Part shown: positions 23,090 to 34,231 of the stretch, in pieces | Layout of the letters: every line of letters starts with the position of its first letter | How positions within the stretch are numbered: position 1 is the first letter of the stretch | Assembly (NCBI GenBank): GCA_963969595.1 | Contig: OZ018417.1 | Location: forward strand, 3,846,501 to 3,910,500 | DNA from: Neckera pumila | Taxonomy: Eukaryota > Streptophyta > Bryopsida > Hypnales > Neckeraceae | DNA: 64,000 nucleotides | Direction of reading: 5' to 3' | The notes under the pieces: model-generated | Told to the model about the DNA's origin: nothing | The model's input: only the letters and a program-made list of their open reading frames with translations | The model's database searches: none | Translations under genes and position numbers: made by a program

Positions 23090-25800
23090 TAATCTAGATT
23101 TGGACTTATAAAAGACTAAAATAAAGCCCATTAAGGACAAGCTATAAAAGATTGGCAAATAAGAGTGCATTCGAGTTTGGATGGCTTACGCAAAAAGGAC
23201 TAATAATAAGTTATCTTCAACCTTTTGCAATACCATCCGTGTGCAAATACCTAGAATAGATCTCATTATAGCCGTTTGCTCTCACTTAATACTAGTTTGA
23301 AAAGGAACCAACAGAAGTTGAAGAATTTTTTAAGTTCAAGGATCTTTGATTAAGGGTAGTTTAGTATCAATAGTAGGTGTTTCTATGACCAAAACTTTCA
23401 AATTTGTAGTTTATTTATATGATCTCTAAAAATTCTCAAAGCAGTTGCATTCACTTTCACTTTCATTTGCTAATATCAAAACATTATATTTTTCCCAAAT
23501 GGTATTCAAAATCGTTGGTTTGAAAAAACATATTTGTTTGAGATGTTTTATACATACTTCAAAATAGTATGAAAACAAGAACAAGAACCAAATACATATA
23601 CATTTCATATCAATGGATTGTGATACCAAAACAAGATACTACTCATTCTACTCTCCACATTACTTTGATATTATGTATTATTGTTGTGCTTTCTCTTCCT
23701 TGTGCTTCATAATTCTTCAAGTTTATGATGTTATGGGTGCAATTTAATAGAAGGTGTTAATCCCAAAGTTTTCTGCGATCCATATTTTGGATCATCAATA
23801 GATCATTTCAGTTTAAATAATTTGTTACTTATACAAAGTAATACTTAAATATGTATTTTTTGTCCAATTTTATTCAAGTTGCAATGAACACACGGATTTT
23901 TCAACTCATTGGATTCTGCATGTTTTTTTCTGCATGTGAAGATTTGCAAAAGATTGTGGCAAAGGCCATTAGGGTCCAATGTTTAGGGAAGAACCACCAA
24001 TTAGTTCATTGTTATTTGGTGGAATTGGAAAAACAACCGGTTGCAATTTGAACTCATTACCGTACGTGTAGGTCAGTTTCATAAATAACTATGCAAAATT
24101 TCAATTGTGTCTGAAATTTTAAAAGTTTTACAACTAATTCTGAAAATCTAAAAAAATTTCAAGAGAAGATTTGAGAAAATTTCAAGGGATAATTTGAGAA
24201 ATTTTCAACTATTCTGAAAATAAGAGAAAACCAAAACAAGTTGCCGAATTGTCGAAATGTGAAAATTAAATTATTTCAACAACAAGTTGCCAAATCAGAC
24301 CTAAACATACAGTAAAAGAATTGGTGAAAAAAACTATAAAATTTCTATTTCAATTGGAGTAAATAATAGTAAAATATACCAAACTCCATACCGGTTCAAT
24401 ATGGAAATCAAAGGAAATTAGCTGGTAAAACTCAAAAAATATCCCAAACGCTGTTAGGATCATTGTGCCCAAGCACAAAAGGTTGTGTCTGTCGACATCG
24501 TCATTTTCATTTCTATTGTGTCAGTTGCTGTCGCTGTCGCTGAAGCAATACTTTTCTTGTCTTCTAAGAAAGAAAATGATACAGCAAGGTTCCATTCTGC
24601 TAAAAGTGGCTTGCTTTGCCGCCGATTGTGTTTCCATTGCATTTCCAACTACAAAGAGCATAATCACAGTGGTTTCCCATTCCAATTGCTTGTGTACGTG
24701 CATCAATTTGGGACCCGCCCAACATTTTAGTGTCAATGCTGTAGCCGCGTTTCTAATCTTCCACCATAATCAACTGCAAGATATTCTTCAAACAAGTCAT
24801 TGCCCAACAATCATTTCCCTTGCACATGTGCTTTCCGAAATGAATCCACCTGATCAATTGAAGTGAAATTGCATATGATTGCAACTACATGGTGATAGGC
24901 TTCCACTGGTGTTCAAACCTATGATGACCAATCCGTCCTTTCAAGGTTAACTCTGTAACAATGCATCGACCAATGAATGACTTTGTAAGGAGGTTGTCTT
25001 CTTCGGGGTGTACCTGGAAGGTGTGTATTGGTATGTAGGGATTGGGATTGGCCTTGAAATTTCAAGGCCTATCAATGTCCAATATAAGAGCACTTTTTGC
25101 ATTGCGCACCCGCGCAATTTGCACCGACAATTACAGTCCTCTTTTATGATGGCTTGCAAGATGAAAAAAACACAATTTTTCACTTCATTTTTTGGGGAGG
25201 GAGGTGCTTGAACACATTTTTTTAGAATGGTGTTGAATATTACCTCATTGTAGTATTTTTTACTTTTCTACTTAAGAAGATCACCACGTAGTGTATTTTG
25301 ACATCTTTTAGGCCTTAGCTCTTGATGTGAATTTGAGCCATGAAATGATCTTTTACAAATTCAAGCCCAACCAATGAAATGAAGTGTTGTTTCTACTCCA
25401 ACTTGAAAATTTGAAACAAATTGAAAAATGAATATTTCATTGCAATTTAATCTTTGAATCTATCACCACATTATTGATTGTCTAATTACAAAAATACATG
25501 GTAAATATTTTTATTCCATAATATTCTATACTACTATATACATCTATGGAGAAAACTTCAAATTAATTGAGAATATTTTGTATTTGATATAAATGAAAGG
25601 ATTTTGAATTTCAAATCCATAGTCATAGGCCTATCCTTTGGTTAATGCAGATCCTAAATAAAGAAAATGAAGAAATAATAATTGGTTTTCTTCATGCCCC
25701 TTGAACTCTTGAGCAAGAGTAGGGACACCCTAAAGAGTCCATAACTCTCTTCTACATTGAACAGTGTGGTACTCATCTTTTCTCATTGTATTTTGTATCA
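23090..25800. other. AT-rich spacer, no gene seen
   Basis: The stretch has scattered short frames. The longest, a 133-aa frame at 24465-24866 and an overlapping one at 24485, have no recognisable domain and overlap each other on both strands, so I do not call them. No clear repeat borders were found. Confidence 0.4.
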
Positions 25801-25804
25801 GCAC

Positions 25805-26802
25805 TCACAAGAGATCTTGTAACTCTTTACATATTTCACCAAAGGAAGGGCGTGCCCTCGCATCTCCGTTCCAACAACTTTCAATGAGAGTCTTCAATTT
25901 GGGAGGACAATATTCTGGTAGTAGTGGTCGCTCACCATCCAACACTGTCTTCTTTAGTACTTCAATTTGATTGTGCTTCAACCCCTTCAGAGGTAAAACT
26001 TGATTTTCATGGAAGTCCTCAAGATTGATGTGAGCAAAAGGCACATCTTCAGTCAAGATTTCAAAACACACCATTGCAAAGCTATAAACATCACATTTGA
26101 ACAAGTCATAGCTCGGTGAGTCAACATGGATATCTTCCCCATTCTTGAGCCTGATTACCTCGGGAGCCATCCATCTAAGTGTTCCAACATTGTAGGATAC
26201 ATTCTCAAAATCGCCAGCTTCACTCTTCTTCTCAGAAATCCCAAAATCAGACACTTTCACCCGCAAGTGCTTCACACTTTGTTTGCTGTTTCCGACCAAA
26301 ATGTTGCAAGTCTTCAGATCCCTGTGTGCAACATTTTCCAAGTGAACGTAACGCATGCCTTGCGCTATTTGTAGCATGATATAGATTGCTTCGTCCATGG
26401 CAAAGACACTTGTTGGACTTGAGCGACCTTGAAACCTTCTTTGACACATTAGATCACGGAGATCTCCATCCATCTTTTCCATAATAATAGAACATGAACG
26501 AGTGTCTGTTGCATAACCAACCATACCTACAACATTGTGGTGTTTCAAACTTGCTAGGATTGTAATTTCCTTCTTGAATTCTTCGTTGTTTGCTCCAATA
26601 AACCTCTTCTGGGCAACAAGATGTTGAACCTTATCAGATGGACGCCAATATGCAGAGTACACAGTTGTCTCGGACCCACCTTTTCCCAACTGCATTTCGC
26701 GGTATAAACATGAAAGTCCTATTTTAAAATGCGATAATCCTGGTAAGTCGAGGATTGCAATAGGTCGGTCATGTTGATGTTTTCGGATTTGGTTGAAGGG
26801 CT
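25805..26802 (-). CDS. Kinase-domain paralogue lacking the N-terminal domain (partial or truncated gene)
   Basis: The exon opens after a probable acceptor (aataccag) near 26802 and ends at TGA 25805. The in-frame sequence before the first ATG (26695) reads LPGLSHFKIGLSCLYREMQLGKG and aligns with the linker in front of the 11.5-kb kinase, so 26695 is unlikely to be the true start. Catalytic motifs are intact: glycine loop GKGGSETTV, VAQK lysine, HRDLKTCN, DFG, MAPE and KCDVYSFAM. No helical N-terminal exon can be found up to the next gene at 28.2 kb. A GTGAGT just before the stop could be a donor for a lost or distant last exon. It may be a decayed copy or a gene with remote 5' exons. Confidence 0.7.
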
Positions 26803-26936
26803 CTGGTATTCAAACAAAATTAGTTAGTCCATGAAGCGTAGTAAATAGTCATTTCTCACACTATGACAAAAAAAATTAATGCTGAAAGGACATGCCTATG
26901 ACTAAGGTAGTTGGCCAAAAAATGATCCAATTCTAT

Positions 26937-27095
26937 CACAGGGAGAACGGGGAGGCATTACCCTCCCCGGTATTTATTTCCGCAGTGCAGCTTCCCCCCC
27001 CCCTTGACTTTCCATTTAAAGAAAGTCAAGGGGGGGTGAAGCTGCACTGTGGAAATAAACACCGGGGAGGGTAACGCCTCCCCGGTCTTCCTGTG
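26937..27095. mobile_element. 159-bp near-perfect hairpin element with TAT target duplication
   Basis: Arms of about 75 bp pair almost perfectly around a loop at TTTCCATTTAAAGAAAG. The ends are CACAGGGAGAACGG and its near complement, flanked by TAT at 26934-26936 and 27096-27098. Inside each arm a second small palindrome (CGGGGAGG...CCTCCCCG) gives a branched fold. It is far more GC-rich than its surroundings, and lies 135 bp upstream of the truncated kinase exon. Confidence 0.85.
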
Positions 27096-27099
27096 TATT

Positions 27100-28244
27100 C
27101 CTTACTCCAGTAACCTTAAAAGCCAATCATTGATCACTTTTTGTCCTTTGCAACAACATTATAGGGTTAATGTAAGAGTCAACACAGCTCACAAATTGAA
27201 ACAATAACATGATGCAATCAAAGCCAATGGTAAAGCCACCAAATCACATCCTATGTAATGGTGGTGTGTCATCCCTCATTTTGGACACAAGCAAACCCTT
27301 CCTTTAACGCCTATAACTAAGGATAACCCAAATTTCCAAGAACACAGAGATGTGTAATAAAGAGTAATTCAAAAGAAGAATGTATCAATGTAATGAAGAT
27401 TATCAAACAAAAGTTGTAAACTACGACACACAGATCTATGAATATCACATTATATGTTTATCCATATAATTTATCAATAGTAGTGATAGTCAAAAAAAAA
27501 ATTTCCTTTACTTTTGATTAAAACTTCATTAATCAAAAGGGCTATTATTTGAATTGGAAAAGCTACTTTCTGTGGTGAGACATACCTATGTTTTTTATTT
27601 ATATAATATTTGAAAAGAAGAGTGTTGAAAATCTTTAAAATGTTTTCAACCAAATGAAAACTTTGGCCCCACTTTGATAACTCAACACCAAAAATTATGG
27701 CCTAAAACTGACATCTGAAAATTTTCTGAAACATAATTTAACATATGTTTTCTAATGGTTGTTTGTTGTCAAAAGTCAATTATTTCAAAGAATAATTTTA
27801 ATTCCATTGATTGCATGTGTTCAAAGTGGGGATTAAAAGAGGAATGAGGCACCATTATTTATAAGATGCCAACAATAAACTCCAAATTTAAATTAAACTA
27901 AATATGAATCACATATAAATATATGATAAACATTTTATAGAAAATTAGTTTTTAATCAAGCCCTTAGAAAGAATGAGCTTTACTCTTTGAAACAATTTAA
28001 AACTGAAGCCAAACTTTATGTGAATGAATACATCATACATCTCTAAATAAATATTATAGAGATTGATTTTCTAAGAGAAGAAATTAGTAGTCACAGCAAT
28101 GCTAAAATCCATTGTAAAAATGTGAATATTAAGTCCAAGGAAAGATTCATACTTGCACTATGATTTAAAAAAAATAAACAAACCTTGTAGATTTAGGATA
28201 TAAACAAAAACACATATGGAAAGTGAAGAAAATAAGTAACATAC
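27100..28244. other. AT-rich spacer between two kinase genes
   Basis: No coding frame or clear repeat border is visible. The last exon of the 28-kb kinase-like gene should lie here, because that gene ends in a splice donor at 28245. I could not identify it. Confidence 0.35.
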
Positions 28245-29871
28245 CTAGGAGAATTAAACACTTGAGATATCTCAATTCTTCACAAATTTCAGAAAAAGAA
28301 GGACGCTGCTCAGCTTTTGAGGCCCAACAAATCTCAATCAAACTCTTTAGGTCTTCGGGACATTGAGCAGGCAACATCGGACGACCACCCTCCAGTACCC
28401 TGCGCCGTACTTCAACTAAACTGGATATGTTTGAAAAAGGAACATCCCCAGTTAGGATTTCATAACAGAGCATGGCAAAACTGTAAACATCAGACTTGAA
28501 TGAGAGTAATTTAAAGTCATGATGTACTTCTGGGGCATCCCATCTGTTTGAAGAAGGACCTACGACATAAGCAATTGTAAAATCCCGTTGTATGCTCTTC
28601 ACCGTCCAATTGTCAGACACTTTGGCAATAATCTTCGTTTCCTTTCCCTTAATATGCTTCACCAAAATGTGGTGAGATTTCAGATCTCTGTGAATGATTC
28701 TGTTTTGGTGGAAGTAATTCACTCCTTCTGCCACCTGAAGCATGAGGTCCACAGCCTCCGCAATGGTGAATGGAATCTTCATCTCCTCCCCATCGTTGTG
28801 AGAACTGGTTCTTCTGTTAATCAGAGAAAAAAGATCCTCGTCCATCAACTCTAGGACAATGGAAATGTCTTCCTTGGCATCGTCCTGGCAATATCCAAGC
28901 ACATTTACAATATTTGGATGAGACAGACTTTCCAGAACGTCCAGTTCAGTTCGACGAAGATTTGCAAAAACTCCCCGTCCCGACCTCACAGCAACTTCTG
29001 CTCCCATCCAGATCCCTTTAAACACTGAACTAGAAGAGCCTTTTCCCAAAAGTTTCAAACGTTTGATACTCGTAATTCCAGAGTTGGCTATTGAAAAACT
29101 CGATTGAGATAATGGTAGAGATGATGGTGATGAGCTTGTAGTCCGCATAGCCTCCGACGCCTCTTTCGAGGTTAGTCTCGCAAGAATTATATCGGCCAGC
29201 TGAGATTCTTTAATCCTTGACTTCCTTGACAAAGCAATCAGAGATTCAATCAAAGTGCCTCGATCAAGTGAAGCTCTCTTCGTAACTGAGTGCAACTCAA
29301 CTTGGCTTAGGCCCTCAAGTTTGGTGCACACCAGCAACGCCGATCCCAGTTTGTTGTTGTTGCGCAAGAGTTCTGCGCATAACTCCAAATAGGACCCCAA
29401 TGAAGTCACACGGACAGGCATATTCGCCCACAACAATGCAGATTGCACCCAAGCATCTTCGCAGCAATCCTGTATGAACCTCTCAACTTCAGTCGACACC
29501 TGGTAGAGGAGCTTCAGAGTCTCAAGGCACTCTGCTTTGTGCTCAGGAGACGAAGAACGAGAGAATGACTTTCTGCTGCTTGCAACAGTCATTTCCAGTT
29601 TTTCAACTAGATACTCACACTGATAGCGGTTCAGTTTCACTTGACCGGAAACGCCTCCAATTATCACCTCGTGCACTCTCTCCATACATTTTGTGGCAAG
29701 GTCCAAGTACAATTCAGGTGACTCGACTGAATCAGTAGCTTGGGAGGTTTGTCCAGAGTCAAACGGTGGCGGTTTATTTTGTGCCTGATGGCTGACTCGT
29801 AATGAACCCAAATTAAGGATATCTTTTATCTTGTTAAACACCGATTTCATCCAGGCCTTAATTTGGGCCAT
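28245..29871 (-). CDS. Predicted pseudokinase with N-terminal helical domain, paralogue of the 11.5-kb kinase
   Basis: Start ATG 29871 (MAQIKAWMKSVF) in good context; the exon ends in a phase-1 donor after 28245, exactly where the 11.5-kb kinase has its intron. A last exon is missing from view; read-through stops at 28165. Residues 50-240 share QCEYLVEKL and CCEDAWVQSA with the paralogue. A basic amphipathic start (KAWMKSVFNKIKDIL) could contact membranes. In the kinase fold the glycine loop GKGSSSSV and APE remain. However, the VAIK lysine is Arg296 (VAVRSG), the catalytic-loop Asn is His401 (HRDLKSHH) and DFG is DNW (420). Loss of three separate essential positions argues for a pseudokinase, while the long frame free of stops argues against simple decay. 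The frame is open to 29946, where a hydrophobic stretch (FLVAWSSCILALVCSLI) precedes the ATG and may belong to an upstream exon. Confidence 0.85.
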
Positions 29872-29999
29872 GATCAATGAACACACCAAAGCCAGTATAC
29901 ATGAACTCCAAGCAACTAGAAAGTGGTCATCTGTCACCCTGTTCAAGACACGAACATGGCTTGTTAGCAGGTTTAGTTACAACCAAAAATGCTCAACCA

Positions 30000-31100
30000 A
30001 ACCTCACAGCAGGCCTTTGACAGCCTAAGCAGTAACCAGTGAATCATATCGCTAGTAGATATTAGGATATAACCTACATTATAGTTATCCAATATATAGT
30101 GCAAACACAACATTAGGAGGGTATGAGATCCAAAACTCTTGACCAAACTCTATGGAAAACTCTAGATGAAACTCATTGAGTTCTTAAGAGATATCTCTAT
30201 TGAGTCCCAACCATCACAATCCTTCTGCAAATATCAGCCTCCGAAGACAACTTACAAAATCTTGCTTATAAAGATTCTAATAACGGTTGAGGACTCAAAA
30301 TCCATCTCGAGATAGACTACTAAAATCTTTCTAAAAGAACTCTTTCATTAAACCCTAAAGGTCCCCACATCCACAGACAGGATGCAACTAGGTTGTAATT
30401 TTCAAAATACCCATTTTGGGTATTTGATTTAAACTAACAAAATGAAGCCTATTTCTACTCCATTTGAAATTTTTGAAGAAAATCCAGAAATGTAATGATT
30501 TTTCACAAAACTCAAAGATTGTCCACATTGATAGACAACACATAGTCTCAAGTAGTAAAATTATAAGATTAAAACTCGAATATAATATAAAAGGCTAATT
30601 GAGCTTATAAATCATGTTTTACCATACGGCACTGGAACTCGTCTATTAGAGGTTAAGGTGTGAAAATAACCATCTATCAATTTCCAGCCCTAAAGGTGCA
30701 ACCTTCACAGACCTTACTTCTACTGGCCATGTATACAATGAACAAACCATACAATATTGTGATACGAGGTTGAAAAATCTATCAGAAGAAAACGCTGCCA
30801 AAAGAGCGACGGAGTTCATAAAGACCAAGATCCACAACCGAAAAGCCGTGAAGTAAATGTACTCCAACAACAGCAATGCTCAACTGAACCATTACAAACT
30901 GCCCCGTTCAGAACGAAAATCCAGAAAGATTCCGGTTGAAGAGAAAATATAAACACCAGCAATTCTAACGAGAAGCATATCACCCGTCGAACGCAGAGGA
31001 TCACAAATTCCAAAGTAATACAACTTTAAGGAATGCTTACACTCCTCCCGAGTAGGACGTCCTCAGGTCCATCAGAGTGGCTCATATTGCCAGAAATGAA
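30000..31100. other. Spacer upstream of the pseudokinase gene
   Basis: There is no gene here. A possible weak TIR element spans about 30351-30652: aaccctaaaggtcc at one end, ctattagagg at the other, TTA on both sides. It may be a worn member of the CCCCTAAAGGACC family. Confidence 0.3.
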
Positions 31101-32400
31101 TGTTACGGTCCTCATGTGAGACCAGACCCCTAAATTCCGCTCGTGCACCTACTATTTCATTCTCGAGGACATCTCACCTATTCCAAAGAGGAGAAATCAT
31201 TCTACCCACAATACACTCACGACAAGTTCCATCAGGAACATACAATGCAACAACGTGACTCCGCATTGGCCTCTGACTTGAGGCGATTCTAGATGTCATC
31301 ACCCACGCAAAGGTCAAGGTATTACTTACAATCACTTCCTCAGCAGTGGCAGTTCCTTCGAATGCAAGTTGCAAGGTCCAAGCCGACTCAATATCACCAT
31401 TCTTGGCACTTCCACAAACCTGACAGTCAGGGTGTGAAGCAGTACACTTGTGCACTCCTTCCTCAAACCTTCTCAAAGAAACAACAGAGGTTGTCAATAG
31501 AGTGTATGGCAACGACGGAAGCTCGAGTTGCCAACTTTTCGTTTGTATGATACTATTGATCGCGTCTTGAGCACGGTGGACCAAATGGGGAGGTTATGGT
31601 CCAGGTCTGGCCTACAACAAGTGAGACACCTTTCTCTACTTTATTCAGTGTTCTTCATCATGTACTTCTAATTCAAATCCTCAGCAATCCAATTCTAGGG
31701 TAACTTGCCTCCCGTCAACCGAGCTACTGGGAATGGTGAACATCTAGCCGAAGTCCGATATTACCACTACAAGCTACAGACATCCAACTAAGGTCACACC
31801 TAGATGTTCTCTAGAGCAGCCGCCCATCTTGCTACCACTAAAGATAATGTATTCTCAACGATTTCGGTTAATAGAACCACTTTCATGCTACCTAAGATGG
31901 GAAGGATATAGAACATACGAATCTGTTAAAAACTTGCTTACGCTCCTGGCCGACAAGCATCCGGTCAGGTGGCTGCCAAAACCGCTTCACAAAAATCTTA
32001 ATCGACGTCGACTTCGAATATCTCGACCATCTCACCTGTAATTGGGGTTTACTAAATGGCACATCTAGCTTGACGTACTCCGAATGTTACTACCGACGAA
32101 TCACATGCTACGAAGGGAGGAAACGCTCCATCCACGAAAATCCAGAACACACAAGCCACTCACGGCTGATGAAGCCTCCACTTGCCAATTCCATCACGGC
32201 GGTCAAACACATAGCAACAGCATGATCCCGCAGAGGATTAGCCCAAACTGGCACCAGGCTGCTGCAACAAATCTGTTGAATCGCATGCAAAGCAAGGTAG
32301 ATGAGACTATACAACACTCAGAATCGCGTGCAAGTGCCGGCCGAGAACGTCTGCGGAGTCCAAAAGCTGGACGATCCGTCTGAAATCCTCACAGAGCAGA
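31100..32400 (-). repeat. Kinase upstream unit, copy 3 (diverged)
   Basis: Matches copies 1 and 2 in a series of blocks: caagttccatcagg, gtgagacacctttctc, ttcatcatgtacttct, catccggtcaggtggct, cgaagggaggaaacgctcc, and others. As with copy 1 it lies upstream of a minus-strand kinase-family gene, so gene and leader were probably duplicated together. The block 31250-31590, absent from copies 1 and 2, carries a 136-aa minus-strand frame (31584-31174) of coding-like composition, containing CTASHPDCQVCGSAKNG. It could be an exon of the same gene. I do not recognise it. Confidence 0.6.
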
Positions 32401-32574
32401 CGAAGAAGCAAGCGCTGGTAATACAAGACAGGCACAACAAGGCCCGCGCACATGAGGCAAACGGGGGACGTGCGACGTCGCAGGTGAGGGCGCGGAAACG
32501 CGGGTTTGCCCTCACCGAGCCCTCACAGACGAGGCGAAGCAAAAATGAGGGCTGCGCCCTCACGGTTTGTTTAG

Positions 32575-32991
32575 AGCATCCCCACTCCAGGCACGGCCAA
32601 ATGGCACGGCCAGGGAGCACTTGGAGTGTCATTTGACCAAGCCCGGCCCATGTGTCCCACGGCAACACGGGTTACGAACATGGGAAACCGGGTTTACACG
32701 GCCCCCAAGTGCTACCTCATGATTGCCTACTCGGGGAAAGAAATTCAATAATGAAAAGGTCTCTCGAAACTTGGGGAATAAATGAAAAAGTCTCTCGAAA
32801 CTTGAAAATAAAGATAAAATAACTCATACCGAGCCGCAAGCAAGACTCTTCATTTGACCGGGTGCTCTTCAAATTTGGCCGTGCCCGGCCATTTTTTGGC
32901 CCTCGCCGTGCGTGCCGTGGGGCACTCATTATGGCCGGGCACGGCCATTTGCCTAGTTTGAGCCACTTGCTGAGTTGGAGTGGAGATGCTC
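32575..32991. mobile_element. PIF/Harbinger-type MITE, 417 bp, TTA target duplication
   Basis: The ends GAGCATCCCCACTCCA and, on the opposite strand, GAGCATCTCCACTCCA are flanked by TTA (32572-32574, 32992-32994). The 3-bp TWA target and the end sequence fit the Tourist/PIF group. The GC-rich interior repeats a GGCACGGCCA word in both directions. It lies 190 bp from the Harbinger MYB-like gene, whose transposase could be its source of mobility. Confidence 0.85.
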
Positions 32992-33185
32992 TTACGGCAA
33001 CAAATTACCGGGGTGGTGAACACTGTATCGACCTGTCAGAGAATGGGGTTCCTCCTCGCAGCTTCGCTTCTTCTCCTTCGCCACAGAGCCAGCACAGGTC
33101 ACAGGCCGTACTCTTTTAAACTCCAGGGAGTCCTTCCTTGTTGAGTTTCATTTGTTTGAGTTAGGGTTTGTGATTTGGGGGCATA

Positions 33186-34013
33186 ATGGAGGTTCCAAGG
33201 GGGGGGCTATTAGCACTTATGCTTGGTGATGAGGGAGGGGTTGATTTTCAGGGGACCCAAGAGAGAGGAAAGGGTGGTTCTTCAAATTTGAAGAGGGAAT
33301 GGAAGGAGGGAGCTTTGAAGTATTTTGTAGGCATATGTGAGGAGAAGTACTTCAAGTACAACCGGAAGCCGTTCAAGCAAGCGAATTGGGAGGCCTTTGC
33401 AAGGAAGTTGAATGCACAGTTTCCTAACGACCCTCAAAGAACATGGACCCAAGCTCGGGACAAGTGGAACAAGATGAAGACTACTTACCAAGAGGAGAAG
33501 GCCAAGCAAGAAGAAACGGGAGCTGCACCTTCTTCTTGGACTCCATGGTACGAAATCTTTGACAATATCTTTGGTGGTACGGCTAAAATCAATGGGGTCC
33601 CTCACAGTGCTGATCAGGGTGTCCATATGCAGTATTCAGAGGTTCATGTTGTGAGTGATGAGGAGGAGAACACTTTGCATACCACTCCTTGTACTCCCCC
33701 CTCTACAAGTGCTACTTCTGGACTGTCCCCACGTTCACAAGCGGTTAACCAACTGGGATGTGAGGGACAAGTTAATAGGAGTGCTGGAAAGAGAAAGAGA
33801 AAGCTAGCTACTGCAGATGAGTCCATTGCTTCCGCCATTACCGATTTCTCTAAGGGAATTCTAGAGGTAGAGAAGATGAAGATGTCCATTGCAGAGAAGA
33901 TGATAGAGAGTGACAAAGAGAACAGGGACTTGGCAATGAAGGGCCAATTGCAAATGGCCGCTTTGTTTGTTGAAGTGCTCAAGGGCAAGGACTTCTCTAG
34001 TATTTCTAAGTAG
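33186..34013 (+). CDS. MYB/SANT-like DNA-binding protein of a PIF/Harbinger transposon
   Basis: Single-exon 275-aa protein. Residues about 35-110 form a trihelix/MYB-like domain (W-x-E-ALKYFV ... NRKPFKQANWEAFARKLN ... WTQARDKWNKMK), typical of the second protein carried by plant PIF/Harbinger elements. In known elements this protein helps bring the transposase to the nucleus and to the TIRs. The middle is serine/threonine/proline-rich, with the basic stretch GKRKRKL as a likely nuclear signal near residue 200. The C-terminal part is helical and charged. It converges with the transposase gene (34.2-35.6 kb), 218 bp away. The frame is intact. A host gene derived from such a protein is possible, but the neighbouring transposase makes the transposon reading much more likely. 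Confidence 0.8.
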   Translation: MEVPRGGLLALMLGDEGGVDFQGTQERGKGGSSNLKREWKEGALKYFVGICEEKYFKYNRKPFKQANWEAFARKLNAQFPNDPQRTWTQARDKWNKMKTTYQEEKAKQEETGAAPSSWTPWYEIFDNIFGGTAKINGVPHSADQGVHMQYSEVHVVSDEEENTLHTTPCTPPSTSATSGLSPRSQAVNQLGCEGQVNRSAGKRKRKLATADESIASAITDFSKGILEVEKMKMSIAEKMIESDKENRDLAMKGQLQMAALFVEVLKGKDFSSISK

Positions 34014-34231
34014 AAGTATTTTCTATGTGTTATGTTCTTGCAAGGCTTTAGAGCATTGCAATGTTTTACCAATGCTATGTGGAATTTAATTGGATTTGTT
34101 TGGATTTGTTTGGATTTATTACAAATTCCACTACATTCAATAAAAGACTTACTTCCAACATGATTCATTGTACTTATAAACAAGCATTGCATTCAAAGAT
34201 TTGAGAAATTGTATGTGCAATATGGTAGAAT

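Noticed and set aside
24465..24866. 133-aa + strand frame with overlapping frames on other strands
   Set aside because: No domain, no start context or splice structure, and similar lengths are open on several frames, so composition explains it.
32301..32668. Overlapping frames of more than 110 aa on both strands
   Set aside because: They span the end of the upstream unit and the GC-rich MITE; high GC leaves few stop codons.
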